In this document: piece by piece, positions 21,906 to 33,800 of the stretch
How the letters are laid out: each line of letters opens with the position of its first letter
Position numbering within the stretch: the stretch's first letter is position 1
Source: Silene conica
Taxonomy: Eukaryota > Streptophyta > Magnoliopsida > Caryophyllales > Caryophyllaceae
Length of the DNA stretch: 64,000 nucleotides
NCBI GenBank assembly: GCA_029255685.2
Contig: CM055312.2
Span: 18,810,649 to 18,874,648 of the forward strand
Direction: 5' to 3'
Notes under the pieces: model-generated
Database searches by the model: none
What the model was told of the DNA's origin: nothing
Seen by the model: only the letters and a program-made list of their open reading frames with translations
Made by a program: the position numbers and the translations under genes

Positions 21906-22335
21906 AAAAAGTATGAAGTATGAGTTTGGAATTAGTCAAACTTATACCAAGTGTTTGTTTATGAAACATAAGGGTTTCTTACTCATAACCCAAACCTACG
22001 AGATGTGAGTTTCTCATACAAAAAAAAGGGGGAGTGGATATGAGATTGATACCCGTAAATCAAATGAAAATAAACAAAAATGCGAAAATACAAATTATGG
22101 CAATATTTAAAATAAATTTTATATAATTATTTGATTAATCTTTATTTTCATGATTTTATAATACTAAAAAATTATTACTTAAAATATTATATTTTACATA
22201 TTTTAACTTTAGTTGTGTTTCAAACTCATATCACTCGAAACTTAAAAAACCAAAAAAATGAAGTTCCAATCCAATACTACTCATATATGATTTCTGATTC
22301 CAACCTCATATCCATGTGTGAAACAAACACGCCCT
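21906..22335 (-). mobile_element. MITE of the GTTTGTTTC-type family, copy 3, joined in tandem to copy 2
   Basis: The sequence begins with AGTATGAAGTATGAGTTTGG, corresponding to the interior of copy 2, and ends with GAAACAAACACGCCCT like copy 2's terminus. The left terminal inverted repeat is missing. The head-to-tail arrangement shares one boundary instead of having two independent insertion sites. It is more diverged than copy 2. Confidence 0.6.
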
Positions 22336-22587
22336 AAAAGGATAGGTAGTTTGAAGAAAATTAATCCCAAGGACTAGTAAATAAAACACTAGTTTAATAA
22401 TGATCCAAATAAGTTTAAATTCATACTTTTCTTAATTGATTTGACTTAAATTTATAATAAATAAATTTAAAAGTAATTTTAACCTGATATCTAGTATAAT
22501 CTATTACTATATATATAACCGGAAACCAAAAATTTCAATGGAATGACATAAATAAATAAAAATTCATATATTATATATTTTAAATGT

Positions 22588-23936
22588 CAGGGCCGTCTCA
22601 AGAAATGTGGAGGTCCGGTGCAAAAAAAATATAAAGCCTTAAATTTACAAAACCAAAATACGTTTATATAAAATAGGATTAATTGATACAAATACTTCGA
22701 ACTATGAGTGAACTGCTCAAAATACTCTAAACTTTATTTTAACTACCAATATAACCAACTAATGCCCTCATTCGCTTTGAATAGAATTTGTTGTTTTGTT
22801 AACTTATTGTAGCATGTTTTAATGGTGTGATTCGGAGAATAGATTAACAGAGAAGTAAAAAGAAAAGAACCGGTTCAAGAAAGGTTAGAAATTCCTTCAC
22901 TTATTTACCAGGTAACAAGTCATATATTATAATAAAGCGAATGAGAGCATTAATTGTTATATATGTAGTTAAAATAGAGTTTGGAGTATTTTGAGCAGGA
23001 CACCAATAGTTCAGAGTATTCTTATCAATTAATCCTATAAAATATTAATGCAAACTATTAACTTATTCCGTGAATTGAAAATCGATAAAACAGAGTTCCT
23101 AATCTCCAACTATTTGGCTCGTTGTCCTCCTTCAATTGCTGCAAATGCATTAAATTTTAGAACCTTATTAAAAATTCAGAAAGCAAATAAAAATTAGATC
23201 AATAATAAGAAAGAAAAATAAAGACAAAGATTCACAAGAAATCGACATTATCACTCAAAACTAAATCATTAACCAATTTTAATTAATACATTGTCATGAG
23301 TTTTTATTAGGTAAATTAAAATTAAAAAAAGTAGACTAAGATTGCTCAAATTAGAAATAAAAACATCTTAGTTGTATAATATTAATAATCATGAATATAG
23401 TTTTGAAAAATGATTCATTAAAATAAAGAAGAAAAATTACCTCGTTTGATTTTTTTTAATTAGAAATAAAACATCTTAGTTGTATATTGTTAATAATCGT
23501 GAATATAGTATTGAAAAATGATTTATTAAAATTAGGAAGAAAAATTACCTCTTGATTTTTTTTAAAACTCAAGTATAAATCTGGATGATGATTGAAAATG
23601 AATGTAATTTCAAAGTTTTGATTATAATCACACTCTAATTATAAATTTACAGTGATTTGTGAAGAATAAATATGCAGATAATCATAGATTATAATAAGAC
23701 GTTTGAAAGGAAAATTAAAGAGCAAATTAATTGTTTGGGAAAGATTTAATTATTTTGGGAAGGAGATTGTTTTAAAATTTGGAAAAATGGAATAGTCAGT
23801 CGACAATTATGGAATATGTTTCATTGTTTTTTTTTTCCTTTTTTATTAATGATCATGAGTAATTGTAAGATTTGGGCCCCAAAATATTGAGGCCCAGAGC
23901 CATTGCACATAGTGCGCTATGGGCTAGACGGGTCTG
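22588..23936. mobile_element. Defective hAT element, 8-bp target duplication, hosting a MITE
   Basis: The element starts CAGGGCCGTC and ends GACGGGTCTG (inverted ends CAGGGCCGTC and CAGACCCGTC). It is flanked by identical TTAAATGT at 22580-22587 and 23937-23944. CAG..CTG ends with an 8-bp duplication are hAT features. The 1.35-kb interior is AT-rich and has no transposase ORF. A Mutator-type MITE is inserted near its left end (22676-23035). The motif GGCCCCAAAATATTGAGGCCC lies just inside the right end. Confidence 0.8.
22676..23035. mobile_element. Mutator-type MITE, copy 1, perfect 9-bp target duplication
   Basis: The inverted ends GGATTAATTGATA(C/A)(A/G)AATAC match, and the flanks TATAAAATA at 22667-22675 and 23036-23044 are identical. 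Nine-base duplications are typical of Mutator-like elements. A second copy of nearly equal length lies at 38640-39000. No ORF. Confidence 0.9.
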
Positions 23937-23944
23937 TTAAATGT

Positions 23945-24803
23945 ATATAGATGTCAATTGTTATTATATGCAAATGCAATGTAAATAATATAAGTAGGTT
24001 AGATTTTGTAAACTATAAAGAATAAATAAATTGAAATTCTTAAAAGATAAAATATACTTCCTCCAGTCATATCCAAAATACACATATTCCATTTTAATCC
24101 ATTCATATCCAAACTACCACTTTTCTAATAAAGCAAAGAAAATGACTAAAGTGTCCTTATGAACAACCTTTATATACATAAAATGCCATTAAATGGTCCA
24201 CCATTAATCAACCATCACACATTTAAATTAATAAAAAAACATCTAACACACTTCTAATTATACTATTAATAGTTTTTTTTTTAACATTTTTCTTAATATT
24301 TGTGCAAAAAACATATATATATATACTTTGGAATACAATATTGGTCGCATAATATATACCGCTCCCTCTTCTCGATCTCTATCTTCTTGACTAGCCATCT
24401 GCATTATTAAAATTAAAATGTTTAAAAAAACCATATTATCAACTAAATAAATAAACTACTAAAACTAATGTTTAGTTAAATTAAAAATTCGAATTAAACC
24501 TTAGAAAACTAACTAAACATTAGTATAGATAACCAAGTTATTCAACTAAAAAATTTAAATTAATAAAATTAACAAATTAAAAGAATAAATAAATGAAGAA
24601 ATAATATAATAACCAAAATAATTGAATTAAACAATAGACAAATAATAAATTTATGGAAATCATCGACTATAAACTGGGATTTAAGAAAAAAATGAACCAT
24701 GGACTTGACAATGAAATTAATCATCTCACCATGGGAGGATGATGAATTTCATTATCATAACCATGGATGGATGATGAATATCTACATGCTCTTTATGCTG
24801 TAC
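23945..24803. other. AT-rich intergenic DNA with a possible lone MITE end
   Basis: A CTTCCTCCAGTCATATCC-type stretch at about 24058 resembles a Stowaway end, but its partner was not found. An (AT)n run occurs near 24313. No coding signal. Confidence 0.4.
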
Positions 24804-25145
24804 ACATTCAATATCAACGTGCAACTATGGGCACACATTGAATATCAACGTACAACCCATAGCCACGCGTTCATATTGAACGTTCAACCAAAGGCCACAC
24901 GTTGAATATGCTGTGACTCTTAGCATTGACGTTGAATATGGCCGCATGGCCTGAGGACTTACGTTGAATATGGTCGTGTGACCTAGGCACTCACGTTGAA
25001 TATGGTCGTATGGCTTAAGCAAAACATTAAATATGGTTGTGCAACATTGGTAGAGACGTTGATCTTCATCGTTGACTCTATGGATTCCACATTGATATTC
25101 AACTTCCACACTATGACTCCCACGTTCATGTTCAACGTGTATACC
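24804..25145. repeat. ~32-bp minisatellite, about eleven diverged units
   Basis: Units of 30-33 bp each begin with ACGTTGAATAT or a close variant (ACATTGAATAT, ACATTAAATAT, ACGTTGATCTT). They are followed by a variable tail rich in GGCC/GTCG words. Early units contain TTGAATATCAACGT, whose complement ACGTTGATATTCAA resembles later units, so hairpins are possible. Because the unit length is not a multiple of three, open frames across it (24825-25219 minus) are likely accidental. Confidence 0.7.
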
Positions 25146-26089
25146 ATAGATAACATAATCGAAATCCAGGACAATAAAAAACAGAAAAAATCACACAATC
25201 TTTGCACAAATGACAACATTCAATCAACTAATTAACATGATTTTATCAATAAAACAACAAATTAAGAACTAATTAACATTAATTCATCAACAACACAACA
25301 AATTACAACTAAAATCCATCCAATTAGATTTACCTAATTCAAATAAACGAAAAATCAATTTAGTCTATAAATTCTAACTAAAATAAGCTTACCAAACACA
25401 AAATACATACCACAAACACAAAATTAAATGCAAATAACATTCATAATCTATTTTTTTGTTTCAATGCATGCATTTTAAACTAATATAAAAAACATTATCT
25501 TTAGACGGTAGTGGCGATAACGAGGTGGCAGTGGCAATGGCGGTGGAGAAGAGTGGTGGTAGTGAACGTCCAGTCGTGGTGGTGGTGGTCAACGTCCGGT
25601 CGTGGTGGTGGTGGAAGTGTGATTGATGGTGTTAGGGGTTTTGGAGAAAATTGAAAAGAGAAAAAAAAAAAAAGGTTAGTGAGAGACGGAGGGCAATGTT
25701 GTCTTTTTTTTTTAAAGCGCCGACTACGATTACTAAAACGTCGACTACGTTTACTAATCGATTTAAATAATTGGTAGGTGTATTAATTGTGGTTTTAAGT
25801 GAAAATAATTAAGAATAATGTCAATTTGTTGTTATTTAAACCATTATTAAGCTAGTTTATTATCGTGTCATCTATTAGGTTAAGGAAATATCGGGTCACG
25901 GGTCGAGTCGGATCGGGTTAACTTCGAGTTGGAAAAAATAAGACTATTATCGGTTATCGGATTGATTCAGGTCGGGTTTGTTCGTTCACACAATTTTCGG
26001 GTTGTATTGGGTCGGTTTTCAGGCGGGTCATGTCGAATTGTTGGGGTCGGGTCAACTTTTACCAGCTCTACCCACACCTTGTGTTTTAC
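25146..26089. other. Intergenic DNA: GTGG-rich direct repeat and a GGGTCGG-rich MITE-like fragment
   Basis: AACGTCCRGTCGTGGTGGTG occurs twice (about 25563 and 25590). From about 25870 to 26070 the DNA is rich in GGGTCGGGTC-like words and ends TACCAGCTCTA, reminiscent of a hAT-type MITE terminus, but no matching left end or target duplication was found. No gene recognised. Confidence 0.4.
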
Positions 26090-26880
26090 ACACACTCTCC
26101 CATTTGAGCTAATCAAATTAGCAACAATACGAGAAATAAATACTCCTAAAACATCCTCACGTAAGTAAGCTCGAGCTAGAAGCGGAAATAATGGTAGTAG
26201 AGGGTGCCCCAATGTAACTTATTGATTGGCGAGCCGAGTCTGCAACGCGTTTAGGTTCTCTCTATGAGTGGTCTATCTTGACTGTCCAACCATCAAGACC
26301 GATTAGAACTTTACAACGATGGACTAAGGGACATAGTCCATTGCTCAGAAATTGCTCTTCTCGAAAAAAGTTCACACACGGGCTTGTGTCCATAAGAATA
26401 AATACCTTGGATAAATGTAAGGACCGAGCATGTTAAAGACTTGCCAAAAGAGCTCGCATTTGAGCTCTCATCAAATTATATATGCCACAAGAAAATAGAT
26501 TCGCTGAGACAAAATTACCAAAATCATCCCGTCTAATTTTACCATAACCTGTGTAACCCGGATTACCTCGTGAGGTGCCATCTATATTAAGTAGAACCAA
26601 CCAAAGAGATGAGGATGTCATCTCACAAATATTTCGTAATAACTAGAAGCTAGATTGGAAGTAAACAAAGATAAAGAGTCCAAAGCAAGCTTGGAACAAT
26701 TGAATTGTTGCTGGAGGAAACGAAAAAGATCGGTTGGATTATCATATCCTCTTCCAAAGACGACATTGTTTCTCCACTTCCATATCCACCAACTGGTTAT
26801 AGCAAACTTCATGGACCAATCAATAGTGGCAAGTTGAGATGTATTTCAAATATTGTTCGAAATCATCCATTGGAAGGAAT
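26090..26880 (-). pseudogene. LINE 3' fragment: zf-RVT tail and RNase H
   Basis: On the minus strand: SQLATIDWSMKFAITSWWIW then KWRNNVVFGR (26820-26740), LLNIDGTSRGNPGYTGYGKI then RRDDFG (26600-26510, RNase H start with its first Asp), LDGWTVKIDHS near 26290, REPKRVADS near 26250, and AYLREDVLGVFISRIV near 26180-26110. The order matches the end of plant L1 ORF2. Frameshifts and stops (for example at 26430) show it is inactive. The rest of the element is absent. Confidence 0.7.
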
Positions 26881-27470
26881 ACACGAAGTCTATACTAATC
26901 ATCAACATGATGTTGTTGATTGGGCATATGTACTCCATCCACGAAAATTAGCAGTGAGTTGAACATGAGTTTGATGGGGAATTCGACCAATTTACCCAGG
27001 TTACGAATATGGAAAATTTGATGTATGAAACTTAGAAAACACTACCTCAATTGAAATCCTCAATATGTTATACTTCATGCAATCATTTTTTTACCTTTGA
27101 TTCAAATACAATACAAATAATAATAAAAAAAGATAAATAAATAAGTGGGACGAGTAGTTTTCGTAATTCAATCGAAAAGCAGAGAAGTTTCGAGATCGAT
27201 AATGGACTAATGGTCACTAGAGATAATTTTATACAATTTTTGTTTTTTAATTAGAGAATTTACTTATCACATGTACAAATCAAATTAGAAATCCTTGACC
27301 AACAATTGATCAACAATCAAGAAAATAAGAGCACCAAACAAACCTTGTTTAATTAACCAAATCATTCTTATCATTGTATATTGGTGGAAGAAGATGATAT
27401 GAATTGAAGTTGAATCGTTGCTGGAGTAAGATGCTCATTGAAATTCATGTTTGAAGGAGATGAAAATAAG
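26881..27470. other. AT-rich intergenic DNA, nothing recognised
   Basis: No coding signal, repeat or element terminus was found apart from the start of the MITE at 27471. Confidence 0.4.
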
Positions 27471-27567
27471 TACTCCCTCCATTCATTTTTTATCACCCCA
27501 ATTTTCCATTATATGTGAGGAGTATTATATTGAAATGGGGGTGATAAAATAATGAATGGAGGAAGTA
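27471..27567. mobile_element. Short Stowaway-like hairpin MITE
   Basis: TACTCCCTCCATTCATTTTT at the left pairs with AATGAATGGAGGAAGTA at the right, and inner arms ATCACCCC/GGGGGTGAT also pair, so nearly the whole 97 bp folds on itself. TA at both borders fits a Stowaway (Tc1/mariner-type) MITE. Confidence 0.75.
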
Positions 27568-28329
27568 GTTAAAGATAGGAGTTACAAGTAATAACTAGCA
27601 ACATACATAAAGAAATCGCCACATGTATTGATGTATATGATTTTGAAGAGCTTTATTTTAGGATTATACTTTTTCACATATAAGATTTATTCTTTCACTT
27701 ACCATTTTTAAGATTTTACCTTTTTCATATTCTATCACCTCCTCACCTCCTTAATGAGAACCTATTACAACTCATTTCTTCTGCACCACCACGACACCAC
27801 ACAACCTCTTATCGGTCGCACCAACCAACCACCGCGTACACCACTTCTCTACTAATGATCTTCTCAAGTTAGACCATTTATGACATGCTCGGATTAAGCA
27901 TTTTTTTCATCAAAAATTCAACTATGACCGACGGTCCAGTCTGCCCCAAATTGATAACCGAAAAGTACCACGATCATAACATCCATATTCTTTAGAATCC
28001 ACCCAGACATTGGCTTAAAATTACTCTTTGGAGCTCTCCAAGCATTAAAAATTTGTCATTGAGCTCTGAACACAATAAGCATCCCAACAAAAAAAGACAA
28101 CATGCAACATTCACCAAAAAACTCTCAAAATAATTAGCATTTTTATCACTGAGCTTCAAATTGACAAAAACAAATGCCTCTTTAATCCATACATTTTAAA
28201 CTCAAATGATAACAACCAAATATATGTCATGGTGGCCAAACAACGGCCTCCTACAACAACAATATTCAATAAAAAATCATTGACAAACAATTTATGGTAG
28301 AATCATATGTTATGCGATGATAAATTTAT
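27568..28329. other. AT-rich intergenic DNA with outlying copies of the 89-bp repeat
   Basis: Words such as AGCATCCCAAC and TCATTGAGC at 28010-28200 are diverged relatives of the tandem array that follows. No gene was recognised. Confidence 0.4.
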
Positions 28330-28950
28330 AGGCAGCAATTAATTTGTTCGAATATGCATATTGAACACATCTTAAAGCATTAAGCATTTTATCAAGATTG
28401 AACCAAAAAACTCTCAAAATTAAGCATTTTTATCATTTAGCATCATATATGAAAGCATCCCAACTTAAAATAGAAAATTCAAGATTGAACCAAAACCTCT
28501 CGAAACAATTAGCAATTTTATTATTGAGCATCTTATATGAAAGCATCCCAACATTAAACACAATATGCCATGATTAAACCAAAAGCTTTCAAAACAATAA
28601 ATAATTTATCAATGAGCATCATATATGAAAGCATCTCAACTTAAAACAGAATTATGCCATTATTGAACCAAAAGCTCTCAAAACAATAAGCCTAATTATA
28701 TCATTGAACATCTTACCTGAAAGCATCCCAACTTAAAACAGACTATGCCATGATTGAACCAAAAGCTCTCAAAACAGTGAACAATTTTATCATTGAGCAT
28801 CTTATATAAACGCATCCCAACATTAAGCAAAATATACCATGATTGAACCAAAAGCTTTCAAAATAACAAGCAATTTTATCATTGACTATCTAATTTTAAA
28901 GCATCCCACATTAAAAAGAATATGCCAAGATTGATCAAGCCCTCAAAGCA
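28330..28950. repeat. ~89-bp tandem repeat, about seven copies
   Basis: The anchor ATTGAACCAAAA (with variants) recurs at 28397, 28484, 28573, 28662, 28753, 28842 and 28930, spacing 87-91 bp. Each unit also has ATTTTATCATTGAGCATC and GAAAGCATCCCAAC. Copies differ by scattered substitutions and small indels, so the array is not recent. It lies just downstream (minus sense) of the unrecognised minus-strand ORFs. Confidence 0.75.
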
Positions 28951-28965
28951 TACATATCTTTTAAT

Positions 28966-29228
28966 CAATTCAGGAAACAACAAACAACATCTAACATCAT
29001 AAAACAACAATAAACAACTTTTAAAAAATAAAGACAACAAAATAAAGAAACAAAGGTACAAAATGAACCTCCTTCGTCTCCTCCTCTTCTTCTTCTCAAT
29101 CGCACATTTTTCCTGCACACGCTCCTTCTGCCCTTCCTTTGTCTCCTCCTCCTCTTCTTCTTTAACCGCGCATATTTCATGCAAACCCTTCTTCTGCCCC
29201 TCCTTTTCCCCTTCAACATAAAAAACAA
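28966..29228 (-). other. Unrecognised Lys/Arg/Glu-rich open stretch with an internal duplication
   Basis: Two minus frames are open here. One reads EGQKKGLHEICAVKEEEEEE followed by a second EGQKERVQEKCAIEKKKRRR, so a segment of about 23 codons is duplicated with purine-rich ends. The DNA is a GAAGAGGAGG-type stretch, which keeps several frames open by composition. No domain recognised. It could be an exon of a low-complexity protein or simply a purine-rich repeat. Confidence 0.3.
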
Positions 29229-29353
29229 TGGTTAATACTGATTACAACTCAAAAAATAATTTTAATTTTAAAAAAAATAAAAGATGAGAAATTAAAACTA
29301 AGGTTAAAATGTTTACCTAACATATTAAGACAGACTTTGCGCTTCTCAAAAAA

Positions 29354-29860
29354 TCAGTAAGAATACGCTTTGAACCGTTTTGAACTTGGAGATTCATCAT
29401 ATAGTACATTATATTTCCTACGTTTAAGGGTATTGTGGTCAAAGATAGTCTCTTCTTCACCAGATATGGCCACCTCAACCCCAAAATCAGATGAATCAGG
29501 TACTTGGGTATGTTTCCTCAAGTAAAAATCAAAAACATCTTTTGCATGTCCTTTTTTTTTGAAGAATCGTCTAAAAATCTTGAAAACCAGGTGTGTTTGG
29601 TATTTCAGATTCCTCAACAACCAATATCTTATCTGAAAGATCCATAACACCACAATATTCGGATAAATCATCGCAATTTCAATAATCACACCGATTATTG
29701 GAAAACATAGGAGAAATAGAAGAAAATGGTATGTAAAGAGGATGATATAACATACGAAGGAGCTGGAGTGAAAGAGGAGGAGAGTTGTGACAAGAAAGTG
29801 GCGGGAATACGAAGAGAAAAGAAACTGCAGTTTTAAACAGAAGAGAGATGACATTTTCAA
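29354..29860 (-). CDS. Unrecognised ORF, possible exon or gene fragment
   Basis: A 168-codon minus ORF. Its first half is rich in hydrophobic residues (Leu/Phe/Ile). The second half looks like soluble protein: FYLRKHTQVPDSSDFGVEV, then HNTLKRRKYNVLYDESPSSK and a stop after RFKAYSY. In another frame, DLSEYCGVMDLSDKILVVEE (about 29670-29610) also looks protein-like, and a run of nine T (A on the minus strand) at 29552-29560 lies between the two, so a frameshift or splice may be involved. No family recognised; it could be a gene remnant. Confidence 0.3.
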   Translation of the reverse strand: MKMSSLFCLKLQFLFSSYSRHFLVTTLLLFHSSSFVCYIILFTYHFLLFLLCFPIIGVIIEIAMIYPNIVVLWIFQIRYWLLRNLKYQTHLVFKIFRRFFKKKGHAKDVFDFYLRKHTQVPDSSDFGVEVAISGEEETIFDHNTLKRRKYNVLYDESPSSKRFKAYSY

Positions 29861-30546
29861 GGAGAAAAGAGAAGGTGGCGGAGAACAGGAAGAAGAGAGG
29901 ATAAACTTTAGGCTTTTGGATTTCTAGTGAGAGAGAGACAAATGAAGACTAAATGGTGTAGAAGATGGGTAGGATTTTGGAGGAAAATTCATATTTGGGC
30001 CAAAAATATGGAGGGAATCATTAACCTAATTATATTTGGTTGGCCCAGTAATTTGGGTTAAGTGTATAAACTAGAAAAAATTAGCCCCATAATTGGATGC
30101 CATTTTTGGTAAATGTAGAAGTGGGACAAGGACCACTTGTTCATTTGCATGTCCTAAATTAGAAAGAATAGAAACAATTTGTCATTAAGGGGAATTGGGA
30201 AGAAAATAGAAATATCGAGGTAGTATATTTCATACAAAAAAAATTTTGAATGATAAATTTAGGCAACTCAGTTGAAGTTAGACACTAACTAGTTATTGTT
30301 GACATTTGAAACCATAAGATTTCACGTCTTGACTGCACCAAAAAAAAGATATTACGTCTTGAAAACCTGGTGACTTAAATTAAATTTGACCTAGATAACC
30401 TTATTGTATAGGTATAATAGTTATTTATAAAAAGTGGTTTGACTGCAGACAATATCATAAAATTTCGGACCACGACTTGACCAGATTAGTTGAACCGGAA
30501 TTTATTTTCTCACTCATTTAACGTTAACTTTATAAATCACCTATTA
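29861..30546. other. AT-rich intergenic DNA, nothing recognised
   Basis: Left flank of the proposed Helitron. No coding signal or element terminus was seen. Confidence 0.35.
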
Positions 30547-30823
30547 TCTTCTATATATAACTATAATAGAAGATCCACTACCCACTAAACTTAACACATG
30601 TCAGTCACACAATCACTCTCACAATAACATTTTTCCGCCTAACTAATCACCAAAAGATATGCAATATAATCAACATAATCAAATAAATGATGCATGTGTA
30701 ATCCATATATACAAAGGCATCTCATTGGATATCCATATACAATACATTCATAAATTTTGGAAATAAAGCAAATCTTTTAAGAATGTGCAAATCTATCCCC
30801 CTTACAAAAAAGTGGGTAAGCCA

Positions 30824-30850
30824 AGATACTGTTCATAATGAACAGTATCT
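30824..30850. repeat. Perfect 13-bp palindrome inside the Helitron
   Basis: AGATACTGTTCAT and its exact complement ATGAACAGTATCT are separated by one A. It is about 280 bp from the proposed 5' end. Function unknown. Confidence 0.7.
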
Positions 30851-33800
30851 ACAGAGTGCGTTTTGGATGTGCGCGGGTTAATACGACGTGTTTTGCTCAC
30901 TCACATTCACATCCCTTTTCTTTTCCAAGACGTGTCCCATCATTATCACTTCATACTCCAACCAAACACACTACACTTTCTCTGAGTTCTCTCTACAACT
31001 AACAATCTAACATGCACCTCCACATTTCTCCTTGGCACTCCAACAAATCCTAAGTCGGATGACGGCGGCAATCTCTACAATGAAATCTAAGTCATCGAAA
31101 TTTGGAATCAATGGCGGAGGACATGGCGGACAACGATGGTAAATTTGCGCCCTTTGTTGAAAAAGTTAGTTATTGTACTTTTACTTCTCTGCTTGTTGAA
31201 GAACCAAGATCTTTTTTTAATTTTTGCTCATAAGGAAGACAATTTGTAGCTCATTTCTAGGTTTTCAATGTCTAATTTCTGGTAAATTTTAATGTTTATT
31301 TTCTTTTTCTAAGGTTTTATTGTATTCCCCTTTTGGGATTTGAGTTTTTGGAGATTTATATACAATACTCGTAGGTTATGCTATTGCATCGATTACTGCT
31401 GAACTTTGTTAATGTAAAATTATAATTTGTACGGGAGAAATTTTTCAAAGGTGTGTTCAGGTTATATTTTTTATTTATTTTCTTGCAGAAAGGCGCTGGT
31501 GAATTCCGAGAAACATGATAAAATGTAGGTAAGCCAAATAAAACTGACGTTTGTTTACTTTTGTTGGGTCTCTCACACATGTCCATGTTTTGTTCAACGA
31601 TAATTATAATTACCTTATATCCTAAACTTTTCGATTGATTTAGTGATTTTTTGGGTTGATGGTTTGATTGTGGTTATATATTATGGATTACAATACTACG
31701 ATCACACAAATTATATAGTCAGACGATCACATTATATAAAAAAGAAAGCTTACCAAATGAATGTTCTTTGGTTTGTTTTATCAAGTAACGAGGGTGCATT
31801 GGAGTCTTTGGCGATGAGTTGATTGAGAAAGCGGTAATTAAGAGGGTTCTAAGTAAGACCCATTTGCAGGAACTAGGATATAGGGGTTGGTTTTGTTGAG
31901 GGTTGGAAAGCCGATGGGCCGTTGGTTTGATATGGTTAAGAGATATCGCCTCTTACTTAGAAAGTATTGTTCGAACTCTTATGATAATGTAGATAATCTC
32001 AATTTGAATTAAGCTAAATGGAGTGGAGGAACTTACGTTCGTTGAGCTATAAATCGTGTCAGCTTTATTGTTGAGACTCTTGTCTTGAAATTATTGTCTT
32101 TTTTAAATTTGATAGCTACTCTTTGTAGCATAATAGAAGTATATAGCTGAACACATAAAGTTTTAATCTTTACATCATTGTTTGGGCATCAATTAGTTTG
32201 TTAGTTCTCATTAATAAAGAAGCATATAACATATAACAGTGAAGATTGTGTTTTTCAAATTTGTAGCTACTCTTTTGTAGCATAAGTTGTCTTTTTAATC
32301 TAACACATATTAGCGTCCTAACTATAATTTGGTAGACCGTATTCTTATAATCTCTATACATAAGTTAAATTATATGAACTATGTCACATTCTTAGCTCAA
32401 TTGTTCATGTCATCTAGCTAAGTGACTAGCAAGTATGCTACTTTAGCAGAGAACGAGGACTCGCGTATATTCATTAACATGCAGTTTTGATAATTAAGAG
32501 ATATTCATGTCTTTTCACATGTTAAGTTGATGATTTCAGCACTTCATTGTTTCTAATTTAGGGTCTAAGGCCATGTTTGCTGATGTTGGACATTTCTCAT
32601 AGTTATCCATCAAAGATCATTTACTTTAAAGATGCCTCCAATTCTTATTAGTAATGAGTTGCTTCTTAGTTTTCATATATTGTTGGATATCTATATGTTT
32701 TAAATTTCAATGCCTTTATCTGAAATTTAGTCCATGCTTGTCTCTTTAATTATTCGGAAGCTGACCAACTTATTAAACCACTCAATAATCATTATACAGA
32801 GTAAGACACTTCATGTTCACTTGCTTTTGTGATGTCGGTACTTCAGACTCTGATAAATGCATGCCCGAATCTGAGGAACATTAGTTACACGAAGTGAGCA
32901 TGGAAAATGTTGTGGAGTTGTACGTGAGGAAATTATGAAATTTGAACTGAAGTGTGATAAGGGTTTTGCTTTCTCTGCCCCCTGTTTTTTAGTTTTAACC
33001 TAAATCAGTGCTATATCATTTAGTTTTGTATGATAAAATGGCACCTACTTAAGTTTCTCTGTATTCATTTAGTTATTAATGTGGTGGTTTCGTAGGAGTA
33101 TATGTTCTATATTCCAAGTTGTCATAATCCATGCTTACATGTGCTGCTTTTAGACATGGTAAAAGGTTCTGCAATTTGTAATAGTAACTGAGAGCCTACA
33201 TTATCTTGTTTTTATGTTGCTGCAACTCTTAAGGTGCTTTGTCATGGATAACAACAAAGTCCAAATGTCTTTATCTTGTGGCTATAGTTTTTAAAGTAGG
33301 CCCAGTTTTGGCTAGCTATATCTGTGTGTCCCGTTTCTGGTATCTTGATGGTAGTAACTTTCGTCTATTGTTATTACTCTTGGCTCGTGGATGTTCCTTT
33401 GTGCATTAGATTGTTCATCCTAGGTTTCAATTCTTATTTCCATATTTATGGCCAGTATTATCATCTCAAAATACATTCTGCCACCTTCTCAAAGGAAGTG
33501 CTAGGTGTTTACCTTTCTGTGGTGTGATTATCACATTTATCTCGTTCTTTATCAATTTCGAGTTCTCTCGACTCAGGGAGGAATGTATGGTTCGCATTGG
33601 TGTAATGAATTGTGCTTCAGTTTGGGCATCAGAGTGGTTACTGTACTAACTTCTGTCATATATAGATGTTTTATTTGGTGGCTACTTTCCTTGAGTGTTA
33701 CGGATACTATTAGAAACTAATGTTAGATATTGGTACTCACTTTGTTCCACTCATTGATTTTTTATTTTTCCGTCTACTCTCCACAATTTGTTTACATTGC

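Noticed and set aside
24825-25219. Minus-strand ORFs with repeated TTIFNV-like peptides
   Set aside because: They follow from the 32-bp minisatellite; the period is not a multiple of three, so the peptide repeat is not maintained.
25870-26070. GGGTCGG-rich stretch as a complete hAT-type MITE
   Set aside because: The right side looks like a terminus (TACCAGCTCTA), but no matching left end or target duplication could be found.
31060-31170. ATG followed by ACGGCGGCAATC inside the Helitron as a host gene start
   Set aside because: The frame ends after about 27 codons and no continuation by splicing gave recognisable protein.
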